A stretch of DNA of 21,652 nucleotides, taken from NCBI GenBank assembly GCA_002423495.1, contig DIWN01000033.1, positions 1 through 21,652 on the forward strand. Direction: 5' to 3'. The notes under the pieces are model-generated. The model did not search any database. It was given only the letters and a program-made list of their open reading frames with translations, and was not told where the DNA came from. The stretch comes from Anaerolineaceae bacterium UBA6105 (GTDB taxonomy: Bacteria > Chloroflexota > Anaerolineae > Anaerolineales > Anaerolineaceae). How positions within the stretch are numbered: position 1 is the first letter of the stretch; each line of letters starts with the position of its first letter. Shown in pieces: positions 1 to 5,761 of the stretch. The position numbers were made by a program, and so were the translations under genes.

Positions 1-17
1 TTTTTGGGGGCTAAGTC

Positions 18-806
18 ATGCTCGATCTTGACCTTAGCACCATCATCTGGACGATTCTCAACTTCCTGGTCTTGACGGTGATCCTGTACTTCCTGGTTTT
101 CAAACCGATGACCATGCGTGCGGAGGAACGGGCAATTGAGAAAGCTGCCCTCAGGGCAGCACTGCAGCGCGATCAATTAGATGCTCAACAGCGCCTGGAG
201 GAGCTCGACAAGCGCCTGATCAACCTTGATGAGGAGATCGAAAAAATCACAGATCAGGCATATGTTAATAGCCAGAAGCAGCAGGAAGATCTGCTGGAGG
301 CGACCCGCCAGGAAGCAGAGTCCATCATGTTGGAAGCTGTTGCTGAGGCGCGCAAGGAGCAGGAAGTGGACATCAAGCGTCTGCAGAGTGACCTGGTGGA
401 GACGGTGATCAACATCAGCAATGACACCCTGCGCGAGGTCATACCACCTGAAGTTCACGATCAGCTCCTCGAAGAGATGACCCGCAACATCTGGAACATG
501 GGTCGGACAGACATGCGCATGGTCCAGAACATCCGCGAATCCCTGGAAGAAAGAATTCCAACGGTAGAGATTGAAGTGCCGCGTGAGCTCACAAACGAAC
601 AGCGAATGAAGTTGATTAACACTTTCAATGCCCTGACGGACAAGGAAGTGGAGCTGGAGGTGACTGTAAGCCCTGAACTCGTGAGCGGCATCCGAGCCAG
701 AGTCGGAGACATCGTGTTGGATAACACCATCAATACGCATCTGGAATCCTTGCGGGATGAAATCGGTCAAAAATTAGAAACTTTGGCAAAGCCTGAAAAT
801 GAATGA
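18..806 (+). CDS. atpF: F-type ATPase subunit b with delta-like C-terminal domain (alternate/N-ATPase type)
   Basis: Peripheral-stalk subunit of a membrane F1Fo ATPase that anchors the F1 head to the membrane sector. Residues about 6-29 form one hydrophobic membrane helix (TIIWTILNFLVL...). Residues 30-170 are a long charged coiled coil rich in Glu, Gln, Arg and Ala. Residues about 185-250 resemble the C-terminal domain of the delta subunit, including a VSPELVSGIRARVGD segment like the strand-turn-strand of delta. At 262 residues it is longer than a plain b subunit (about 160) but much shorter than the mycobacterial b-delta fusion. It matches the long b of alternate F1Fo ATPases, which lack a separate delta gene. 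The stop overlaps the alpha start by 8 bases. The ATG at 18 follows a G-rich stretch; no upstream gene is visible. Family assignment is firm; N-type is inferred from length and gene order. Confidence 0.9.
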   Translation: MLDLDLSTIIWTILNFLVLTVILYFLVFKPMTMRAEERAIEKAALRAALQRDQLDAQQRLEELDKRLINLDEEIEKITDQAYVNSQKQQEDLLEATRQEAESIMLEAVAEARKEQEVDIKRLQSDLVETVINISNDTLREVIPPEVHDQLLEEMTRNIWNMGRTDMRMVQNIRESLEERIPTVEIEVPRELTNEQRMKLINTFNALTDKEVELEVTVSPELVSGIRARVGDIVLDNTINTHLESLRDEIGQKLETLAKPENE

Positions 807-2469
807 TTTAGACCTTGCGACTCAGAAAAGACTGTCAGATCTGACCGAGCGACTGCACGTCAACGATCCCTTGTTGGTAAGCCGTGAAGGGTTTATGGAT
901 GACGTTAAGGTACGCGTGGCTGAAAAAATGCCCGCACGTCTGAAGACCCTCAGGCCGGAGTACGTCATCAGTGAACTTCAGTCAGCCAGCGAGAGGCAAA
1001 AGCACCACCTCTTTATCCGCAGCGTGGGTACCGTGCAGCATGTTGGTAATGGCATTGCTACGCTCAGCGGTTTGCCGATGGTTTTCCTGGAGGAATTGGT
1101 GACATTCCCGAATGGGGTGCAGGGGATGGTACTGAATCTTGACCGCAAGCATGTGGATGTGATCCTTTTGGGCGATGATACAGGCATTCGTGGCGGGGAC
1201 GTGGCTAAAGCAACCGGTAAAAGGCTCAGCATTCCGGTGGGACTGTCCTTCCTTGGCAGAATGGTGGATCCACTTGGAAAACCGCTGGATGAAGACCGTA
1301 CGATTGTGCCTTCTGAATATCGCCCTGTGGAACGCATTGCGCCGGGCGTGATCGATCGTGCGCCAGTTGACACCCCATTGTTCACCGGAACAAAGATTAT
1401 CGACACGCTCCTGCCGCTTGGGCGCGGACAGCGCGAATTGATTGTTGGCGATCGCCAGATAGGTAAAACTACCCTGGCATTGGATGCCATCCTCAGCCAG
1501 AAGGGCACCGATGTCCGTTGTGTCTACGTTTCGATCGGGCAGAAGAAGACGTCAGTGTTAAGAGCAGTTGAAACCCTCAAAGCCGGCGGAGTAATGAACC
1601 AAACCACTGTGATGGTTTCAAGCCCTGATGACCCGCCTGCGCTGCGCTACCTGGCGCCGTACGCGGGTGTGACCCTGGCAGAGTTCCTGCTGGATAACGG
1701 CATGGACGTATTGATTGTCTACGATGACCTATCGAAGCACGCGGACACTTACCGTGAAATGAGTTTGCTGCTGCGGCGTCCGCCTGGACGTGAAGCCTAT
1801 CCGGGCGATATTTTTTACCTCCACTCGCGCCTTCTGGAGCGCGCCTGCCGCCTGAACGGGAAACAAGGTGGTGGAAGTATTACAGCTTTGCCCATCGCGA
1901 CGACTCAACGCGGCAATATTTCAAGTTACATCGTGACCAATTTGATCTCCATCACCGATGGGCAGATTGTTTTGGACGCGGAGGAATTCAACAAGGGCAA
2001 CAAACCCGCCATCGACATCGGCAGGTCTGTTTCGCGTGTGGGCTCCGCGGCGCAAGAGCCGGCAATGAAATCGGTGGTAAAGGCGTTGAAACTGGAACTC
2101 TCACAGTACGAAGAAGTGGCGCGTTTTGCCCGGTTTGGAACTGAGGTAAACGAAGCCACGCGCAAGCAAATCGAACGCGGGCAGAGGCTAAACGCCCTCC
2201 TGCAGCAAGGTCCAAACCAACCAGTGCGTTTCGAGGATCAGGTGGTGCAGTTCTATGCTATCACGCAGAACTTTATGGATGAGATCAAGCCTGAAAAAGT
2301 GAGCGTTTTTGCAAATGATATGGTCAGCTACCTGCACAGCCACGCTGCCCAGTCAGTTGATGCCATCAAACACGAACGCAGCCTGAGCGACGAATCCAAA
2401 GCAGATTTGAACCAGGCTTTGGGTGCCTTTCTGGACTTATGGGATAAGAAAGAGAAGCAGAACAAATGA
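799..2469 (+). CDS. atpA: F-type ATPase subunit alpha, alternate type, with N-terminal extension
   Basis: Non-catalytic nucleotide-binding subunit of the alpha3beta3 F1 hexamer. The P-loop GDRQIGKT lies at about residues 217-224, the SRLLERA segment near 345, and the SVSRVGSAAQ segment carrying the conserved alpha arginine near 411. The beta-barrel part reads SGLP...EEL..FP.GV.G...N, which recalls alternate F1Fo alpha subunits more than the standard form. It is 556 residues long against about 500-513 usually. The excess is N-terminal: the barrel's GTV motif sits near residue 77, whereas it is near 28 in E. coli. The start overlaps the b gene by 8 bases, and the stop codon overlaps the next start as ATGA, so tight translational coupling is expected. 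Alpha identity is certain; the ion pumped cannot be told here because subunit c is outside the window. Confidence 0.95.
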   Translation: MNDLDLATQKRLSDLTERLHVNDPLLVSREGFMDDVKVRVAEKMPARLKTLRPEYVISELQSASERQKHHLFIRSVGTVQHVGNGIATLSGLPMVFLEELVTFPNGVQGMVLNLDRKHVDVILLGDDTGIRGGDVAKATGKRLSIPVGLSFLGRMVDPLGKPLDEDRTIVPSEYRPVERIAPGVIDRAPVDTPLFTGTKIIDTLLPLGRGQRELIVGDRQIGKTTLALDAILSQKGTDVRCVYVSIGQKKTSVLRAVETLKAGGVMNQTTVMVSSPDDPPALRYLAPYAGVTLAEFLLDNGMDVLIVYDDLSKHADTYREMSLLLRRPPGREAYPGDIFYLHSRLLERACRLNGKQGGGSITALPIATTQRGNISSYIVTNLISITDGQIVLDAEEFNKGNKPAIDIGRSVSRVGSAAQEPAMKSVVKALKLELSQYEEVARFARFGTEVNEATRKQIERGQRLNALLQQGPNQPVRFEDQVVQFYAITQNFMDEIKPEKVSVFANDMVSYLHSHAAQSVDAIKHERSLSDESKADLNQALGAFLDLWDKKEKQNK

Positions 2470-2795
2470 AAATGATCATGGCGATCGTGCCAAAAAAATA
2501 TAGCGATGACGTGCTTTCAGCACTGATAAATGCTGGCTTTACAGCCACTTACTCTGAGACGCGCGGGGGAATGCTGCGCCAGAGTCAACTGACGCTGTAT
2601 ATTGCAGTTCGCAGCAGCGACGTACAGACGGCTCTGAATATCATTACTGACTCCTGTAACGAGATTGAATCCATTCATCACGGGTACGGGCTGCGGGCTG
2701 ATTGTGAACCGCACATGGAAAATGAGGGAGCACCTCTCGGGAAAAGCTCCGCGGTGGTCTTTATCTGGGCACTCGACCAATTCCAGGTGGGCTAA
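2466..2795 (+). CDS. PII-like cyclic-di-AMP receptor family protein (PstA/DarA-like, DUF970) inside the ATPase operon
   Basis: A 109-residue protein of the PstA/DarA family, trimeric PII-like proteins that bind cyclic-di-AMP in characterised Firmicutes. Family features visible are the N-terminal strand MKMIMAIVPKKYSDD (PstA of S. aureus, from memory: MKMIIAIVQDQDSQE), a helix and ATYSETRGG turn, the loop GGMLRQSQLT at residues 34-43 where characterised members have GGFLRAGNTT, the segment VQTALNIITDSC, and the closing strand SSAVVFIWALDQF. The loop keeps the Gly pair, Leu, Arg and the final Thr, but Phe becomes Met and the Asn is lost, so ligand binding is likely in kind but unproven. The start overlaps the alpha stop (ATGA), and gamma follows 7 bases after its stop. 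This location implies co-production with the ATPase. A degenerate PII-like protein with another ligand is the alternative. Confidence 0.85.
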   Translation: MKMIMAIVPKKYSDDVLSALINAGFTATYSETRGGMLRQSQLTLYIAVRSSDVQTALNIITDSCNEIESIHHGYGLRADCEPHMENEGAPLGKSSAVVFIWALDQFQVG

Positions 2796-2802
2796 AGCGT
2801 AA

Positions 2803-3705
2803 ATGTCTGAAGGTAAGGAACGCGCAGAAGCCAGGCTCTCGAACCTGGAAGCCATCGAACCGTTGTTGGGTTCTTTACGCGTGCTGTCACTGAGTACCAT
2901 GCAGATGGCGCTCAACCGCCAGGCCTCCCTCACGGCTTACGCGGAGCGTTTTTCGCTGGTGGCGGCTCAGGTGAGGCTCATGGTAGGGGACAAGCCGGTC
3001 AAGCACGAAGTGGAAGAGCGGTTTGATTACCGACCGGTGGAGCAGAACCGGGTGTTGGCGGTCATAGGCAGCTCCCGGGGGATTTGCGGGCAGTACAACA
3101 AACAATTAGCCAAATTGGTATCCGAGCGGTTGGAGCAGCGAGACGGTTTGCCGACAAAGGTGCTGGCTTTTGGCGTCAGAGTCCAGCGCGCCTTGACGCA
3201 GGGAGGCATCGCATTTGATGGGCAAGAGACACTGGGGCAGGGTTCGAAGCCGGCTTATGATCTGGCTGGTCAGTTCTTGCGGGGCTGGACAGCAGCCTTC
3301 CAGGCCGGTACGCTTGCGAAGGTGGAGATCCTTTCTTTCCGTAAACGCAGTGTTGGAACTAATTACAGCCCTGTTTTCACGACACTCCTGCCAACCAGTG
3401 ACCAGGAGAGACCCGAAGACGAGCAAAAGCAACTGCCCTGGCCAGCGCCAATCATTGAGGGCGATCCGGAAGTGATGTTGGAACAAATCGACAACCACCT
3501 GCTGGCAATTCGCTTCTATCAGTTGATCCTGGACGCGATTGCGGCTGAAAATCTCTATCGCTACCGCCTGCTTGAGGAAGCCAAAGAAAACACCTCCAAT
3601 CTGCTTGAAGAGCTTGAGTTAGCCATCCAGGCTGAACGCCGAAAAGAAATTACCCAGCAGCTCCAGGAGCTCCTGGTTGGCTCGGGCATGCTGGCACAGA
3701 GATAA
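2803..3705 (+). CDS. atpG: F-type ATPase subunit gamma (alternate type)
   Basis: Central rotor shaft of F1. The N-terminal helix (residues 1-60) is followed by a Rossmann-like middle with VLAVIGSSRGICGQYNKQL near residues 80-98, the usual gamma signature where standard proteins read SD.GLCG..N. The protein ends in the long C-terminal helix with AENLYRYRLLEEAKENTSNL and RRKEITQQLQELL, the latter matching the terminal gamma motif R(Q/K)..IT.El.Eiv. Length (300 residues) is normal. The beginning (EARLSNLEAIEPLLGSLR) differs from the canonical ..I..rI.S..nt.kIT.AM, as in alternate F1Fo gammas. It is the last gene of the operon, with no beta or epsilon behind it; standard operons run alpha-gamma-beta-epsilon, while the N-ATPase order ends in b-alpha-gamma. 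The ATG at 2803 has no clear Shine-Dalgarno, so coupling to the upstream gene is likely. Confidence 0.9.
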   Translation: MSEGKERAEARLSNLEAIEPLLGSLRVLSLSTMQMALNRQASLTAYAERFSLVAAQVRLMVGDKPVKHEVEERFDYRPVEQNRVLAVIGSSRGICGQYNKQLAKLVSERLEQRDGLPTKVLAFGVRVQRALTQGGIAFDGQETLGQGSKPAYDLAGQFLRGWTAAFQAGTLAKVEILSFRKRSVGTNYSPVFTTLLPTSDQERPEDEQKQLPWPAPIIEGDPEVMLEQIDNHLLAIRFYQLILDAIAAENLYRYRLLEEAKENTSNLLEELELAIQAERRKEITQQLQELLVGSGMLAQR

Positions 3706-3880
3706 TATTTCCTAAGACCCTTTAGATCTTCCATTGTTTATCTGGCTTTGAGTCAAAGTTGCTTCGATCAGTTTCTTCTATTCGCTTTACTAAAGTCAGA
3801 ATTGCTATTAAATTCGAGGGATGAGGCGGGTTCAGCGATGTATATTCACCCATTAATGACAAAAACGTGCAAGGTTAAAG

Positions 3881-3909
3881 TTGGGTTTTATGTAGAAATC
3901 GTGTATAAT
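3881..3909 (+). promoter_or_regulatory. Sigma70-type promoter of rpsU-infA
   Basis: TTGGGT at 3881-3886 and a perfect TATAAT at 3904-3909 are separated by 17 bases. Transcription would start near 3916, giving a leader of about 57 bases before rpsU. The surrounding 3706-3972 interval after atpG has no convincing gene and no obvious factor-independent terminator for the ATPase operon. Confidence 0.75.
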
Positions 3910-3916
3910 ATCTGTT

Positions 3917-3966
3917 TGCGCGCGTCTGAATGACGCCAAGCATATTTTATGCCCGGAAGGAGGTGA
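3917..3966 (+). promoter_or_regulatory. rpsU leader: two small hairpins and an extended Shine-Dalgarno
   Basis: The leader contains GCGTC-TGAAT-GACGC (3922-3936) and GCATA-TTT-TATGC (3940-3952), both perfect inverted repeats of 5 base pairs. They are followed at once by AAGGAGGTGA (3957-3966), which is complementary to nearly the whole 16S anti-Shine-Dalgarno tail. The start codon is 6 bases further on. The structures are directly visible; a regulatory role is inferred. Confidence 0.5.
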
Positions 3967-3972
3967 ATAGCA

Positions 3973-4161
3973 ATGGCAAGTGTAACTTTGAGACCCAATG
4001 AATCGCAGGATTCTCTACTCAAGCGCTTTCGCAAGAAGGTCGTGAAGAGTGGTGTGCTCAGTACCGTGCGCCGCAAACGATGGTTTGTTTCCAAGAGTGA
4101 GCAGCGCAGAATGGACAAGAAAAAGGCTGTTCGTCGTTCCTTCCGGAAGTCGTACGATTGA
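3973..4161 (+). CDS. rpsU: Small ribosomal subunit protein bS21
   Basis: A 62-residue, strongly basic protein of the 30S platform that sits close to the 3' end of 16S rRNA. It shows the bS21 hallmarks: N-terminal strand VTLRPNESQDSLLKRFRKKV followed by a Lys/Arg-rich helix with KKAVRRSFRKS at the end. Length is typical for bS21. The ATG is fixed by the very strong upstream AAGGAGGTGA. infA follows 23 bases after the stop, and the pair shares one promoter and one terminator, so it is a translation-machinery operon. Identity is secure. Confidence 0.93.
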   Translation: MASVTLRPNESQDSLLKRFRKKVVKSGVLSTVRRKRWFVSKSEQRRMDKKKAVRRSFRKSYD

Positions 4162-4184
4162 TAAAAGCCAGGAAGTGAGGTTTT

Positions 4185-4436
4185 ATGGCTAAAGAAGATG
4201 AGAAGATTACCGTAGATGGCACAATTATTGAAGCTCTCCCTGGAACGCAATTTCGCGTGAGGCTTGATAATGGTCATGAAGTGTTGGCATATCTCTCCGG
4301 TCGTATGCGTCGTTATTACATCCGCATTCTCTTAGGAGACTTGGTGCGAGTGGAAATGTCGCCTTATGATTTGGATCGCGGCCGCATTGTCTACCGGCAA
4401 CGCCGCCCAAATCCATCCAGTTCACAGGAAGCATAG
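4185..4436 (+). CDS. infA: Translation initiation factor IF-1
   Basis: An 83-residue S1-like OB-fold protein that binds the 30S A site during initiation. The recognisable segments are MAKEDEKITVDGTIIEALPG, FRVRLDNGHEVLAYLSG, MRRYYIRILLGD and SPYDLDRGRIVYRQR, which cover the whole IF-1 fold by about residue 73. A polar tail of about 10 residues (PNPSSSQEA) extends beyond the usual end. The Shine-Dalgarno is AGGAAGTGAGG just before the ATG. IF-1 is normally found in the large ribosomal-protein cluster near secY/adk/map; here it is paired with rpsU, so either the gene has moved or a second copy exists. Confidence 0.95.
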   Translation: MAKEDEKITVDGTIIEALPGTQFRVRLDNGHEVLAYLSGRMRRYYIRILLGDLVRVEMSPYDLDRGRIVYRQRRPNPSSSQEA

Positions 4437-4450
4437 CTCTTGTCTCATAA

Positions 4451-4479
4451 CAGCCCTCCTTGCGGGGGCTGTTTTTTTT
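4451..4479 (+). terminator. Rho-independent terminator of rpsU-infA
   Basis: An 8-base-pair stem (CAGCCCTC / GGGGGCTG, with one G-T pair) closes a CTTGC loop and is followed by eight T residues. It begins 14 bases after the infA stop. Confidence 0.9.
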
Positions 4480-4505
4480 AACCTGATTTGGATACAATCC
4501 TGTCT

Positions 4506-5468
4506 ATGCAAACACCACAAACCCCTCAAGGGAAAATTCGCAGGTTTGATCTGGCGCGCGATGGTGAAAGTGTCGCCGACTTGATCGAGGGCGCGTTTGG
4601 TCTGAAAAACGATCCGGATGGACAAAACGTCCTGATCCAGATGCGCGAAAACGCGCGCAGGCTAAAACAAGCCAGCTGGATGCCTTTGAGTGGTTCAGTA
4701 TTGGGTTTTGTGTGGGAGATTGAAGGCCGGCTGGTGGGAAATGTCTCTCTTTTGCCTTTCACTCACGAATCTCGCCGGATTCATTTGCTTGCAAATGTGG
4801 CGGTGGACCCTGCTCATCGAGGTGAGGGTATTGGTAAAACTCTGACTTCACATGCCCTGCGATATAGCCGCCAGGTTGGCGTGCGCGAACTTTGGCTGCA
4901 GGTCAAGCGCGAAAACAACTCTGCCATCCGAATGTACCAGCAGCTTGGTTTTAGCCAGGAGCATTGCCTGGATGTCTGGAAGAAAAGCGCGTTACAGAAC
5001 ACGAACCGAAGATACCACTATCCTTATCCGAACTTGTATGAGCTACGCAGCAGGGTGTTTGGAGATTGGCAAAGCCAGGATGAATGGCTCAGACGCAATT
5101 ATCCGCCTGCCACGCGTTGGTATTCCGCCTTGGATTTCGGGAATCTCTCGCCCTGGGCATGGCTGAACCCGCTAAAATGGGGGAAGTTGATTGAGCTTCG
5201 CCAATATAGTTTAAGTGCCAGGCAGACGTTGGCGGCTGTTTTAAGCCTGCAGCGGACATTTTTGCGTTCTGACAACCTCTATGTTGCTGCTCCACAGACT
5301 TCTTCTGAAAGTGAGCATGTGGAAGTTTTGCTTACTCAATTCTTGCAGGAGCATTGGACGGGCAAGCCTCTCACCGTGGAATATCCAACAGGCAGGGCTG
5401 CGAGCGGCTTTGAGAGCAGCGGTTTCACACTGGCGCGCACTTTGCTTTGGATGCATGCCAAAATATAA
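4506..5468 (+). CDS. GNAT-family N-acetyltransferase with a degenerate second GNAT half
   Basis: A predicted acetyl-CoA-dependent N-acetyltransferase of unknown substrate. The N-terminal half (residues about 10-155) is a full GNAT fold. It contains the acetyl-CoA loop in ANVAVDPAHRGEGIGKTL (the R/Q-x-x-G-x-G/A motif) and the closing NNSAIRMYQQLGF motif. The C-terminal half (about 165-320) carries a Trp-rich region and ends in TGRAASGFESSGFTLARTLLWM, which resembles the last strands of a second GNAT domain without a visible CoA loop. I take the ATG at 4506; an in-frame TTG at 4488 would add six residues with no better ribosome site. No Shine-Dalgarno precedes the ATG. A TACAAT hexamer (4493-4498) ends 7 bases before it, so a leaderless transcript is possible. 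Confidence 0.8.
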   Translation: MQTPQTPQGKIRRFDLARDGESVADLIEGAFGLKNDPDGQNVLIQMRENARRLKQASWMPLSGSVLGFVWEIEGRLVGNVSLLPFTHESRRIHLLANVAVDPAHRGEGIGKTLTSHALRYSRQVGVRELWLQVKRENNSAIRMYQQLGFSQEHCLDVWKKSALQNTNRRYHYPYPNLYELRSRVFGDWQSQDEWLRRNYPPATRWYSALDFGNLSPWAWLNPLKWGKLIELRQYSLSARQTLAAVLSLQRTFLRSDNLYVAAPQTSSESEHVEVLLTQFLQEHWTGKPLTVEYPTGRAASGFESSGFTLARTLLWMHAKI

Positions 5469-5496
5469 AAAAAGCCTGCAAAGTTCTTTGCAGGCT
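5463..5496 (-). terminator. Rho-independent terminator for the minus-strand small gene
   Basis: A perfect 10-base-pair stem (AGCCTGCAAA at 5473-5482 and TTTGCAGGCT at 5487-5496, loop GTTC) is flanked on its left by an A-run, which is the T-tract when read on the minus strand. It lies 18 bases beyond the stop of the 62-residue gene and immediately after the GNAT stop, so it may also stop plus-strand transcripts, though the T-tract on that side is poor. Confidence 0.8.
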
Positions 5497-5514
5497 ATTG
5501 GTTCATTCCGAAGC

Positions 5515-5703
5515 TTAGAGTTCTTCGTCGACGACGATTTCTACCAGTTTCAGGAATTCCTGCCACTCTTCTTTGAAGAAGTGCAGGGTTACATTATTGA
5601 GTTCCAAATGATAGGTTGATTCTCCATCTGGTTCGTCAGCTCGCCAGGCAAGATAATTCTCAGTCTCGGCAATGGTAGTGGTTACAGGTTCTTCGTGTTC
5701 CAT
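5515..5703 (-). CDS. Small acidic protein of unknown function
   Basis: A 62-residue protein with no family I can name. It is acidic (many Glu and Asp) and ends in an amphipathic segment HFFKEEWQEFLKLVEIVVDEEL, preceded by a likely strand YHLELNNVTLHFF. There is no signal peptide or membrane segment, so it is probably cytoplasmic. The start is supported by AAGGAG (plus-strand 5709-5714) six to seven bases before the ATG, and the end by the strong terminator that follows. It begins 58 bases downstream of the AI-2E transporter stop on the same strand, so it may be co-transcribed with it or use its own promoter. Having a ribosome site and a dedicated terminator makes it very probably a real gene. 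Confidence 0.7.
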   Translation of the reverse strand: MEHEEPVTTTIAETENYLAWRADEPDGESTYHLELNNVTLHFFKEEWQEFLKLVEIVVDEEL

Positions 5704-5761
5704 AGTATCTCCTTGGTTTATTTATCAATTATCTCATATATGAAATCTTATTGCTACTTAA

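Noticed and set aside
177..770. A 197-codon minus-strand frame opposite atpF
   Set aside because: The plus-strand b subunit is unambiguous and the antisense product shows only mirror codon bias.
3748..3933. A 61-codon open frame in the gap between atpG and rpsU
   Set aside because: It runs through the rpsU promoter, has no ribosome site and its product has no protein-like pattern.
3888..4277. A 129-codon minus-strand frame over rpsU and infA
   Set aside because: It is antisense to two certain genes and starts without a ribosome site; a shadow of their codon use.
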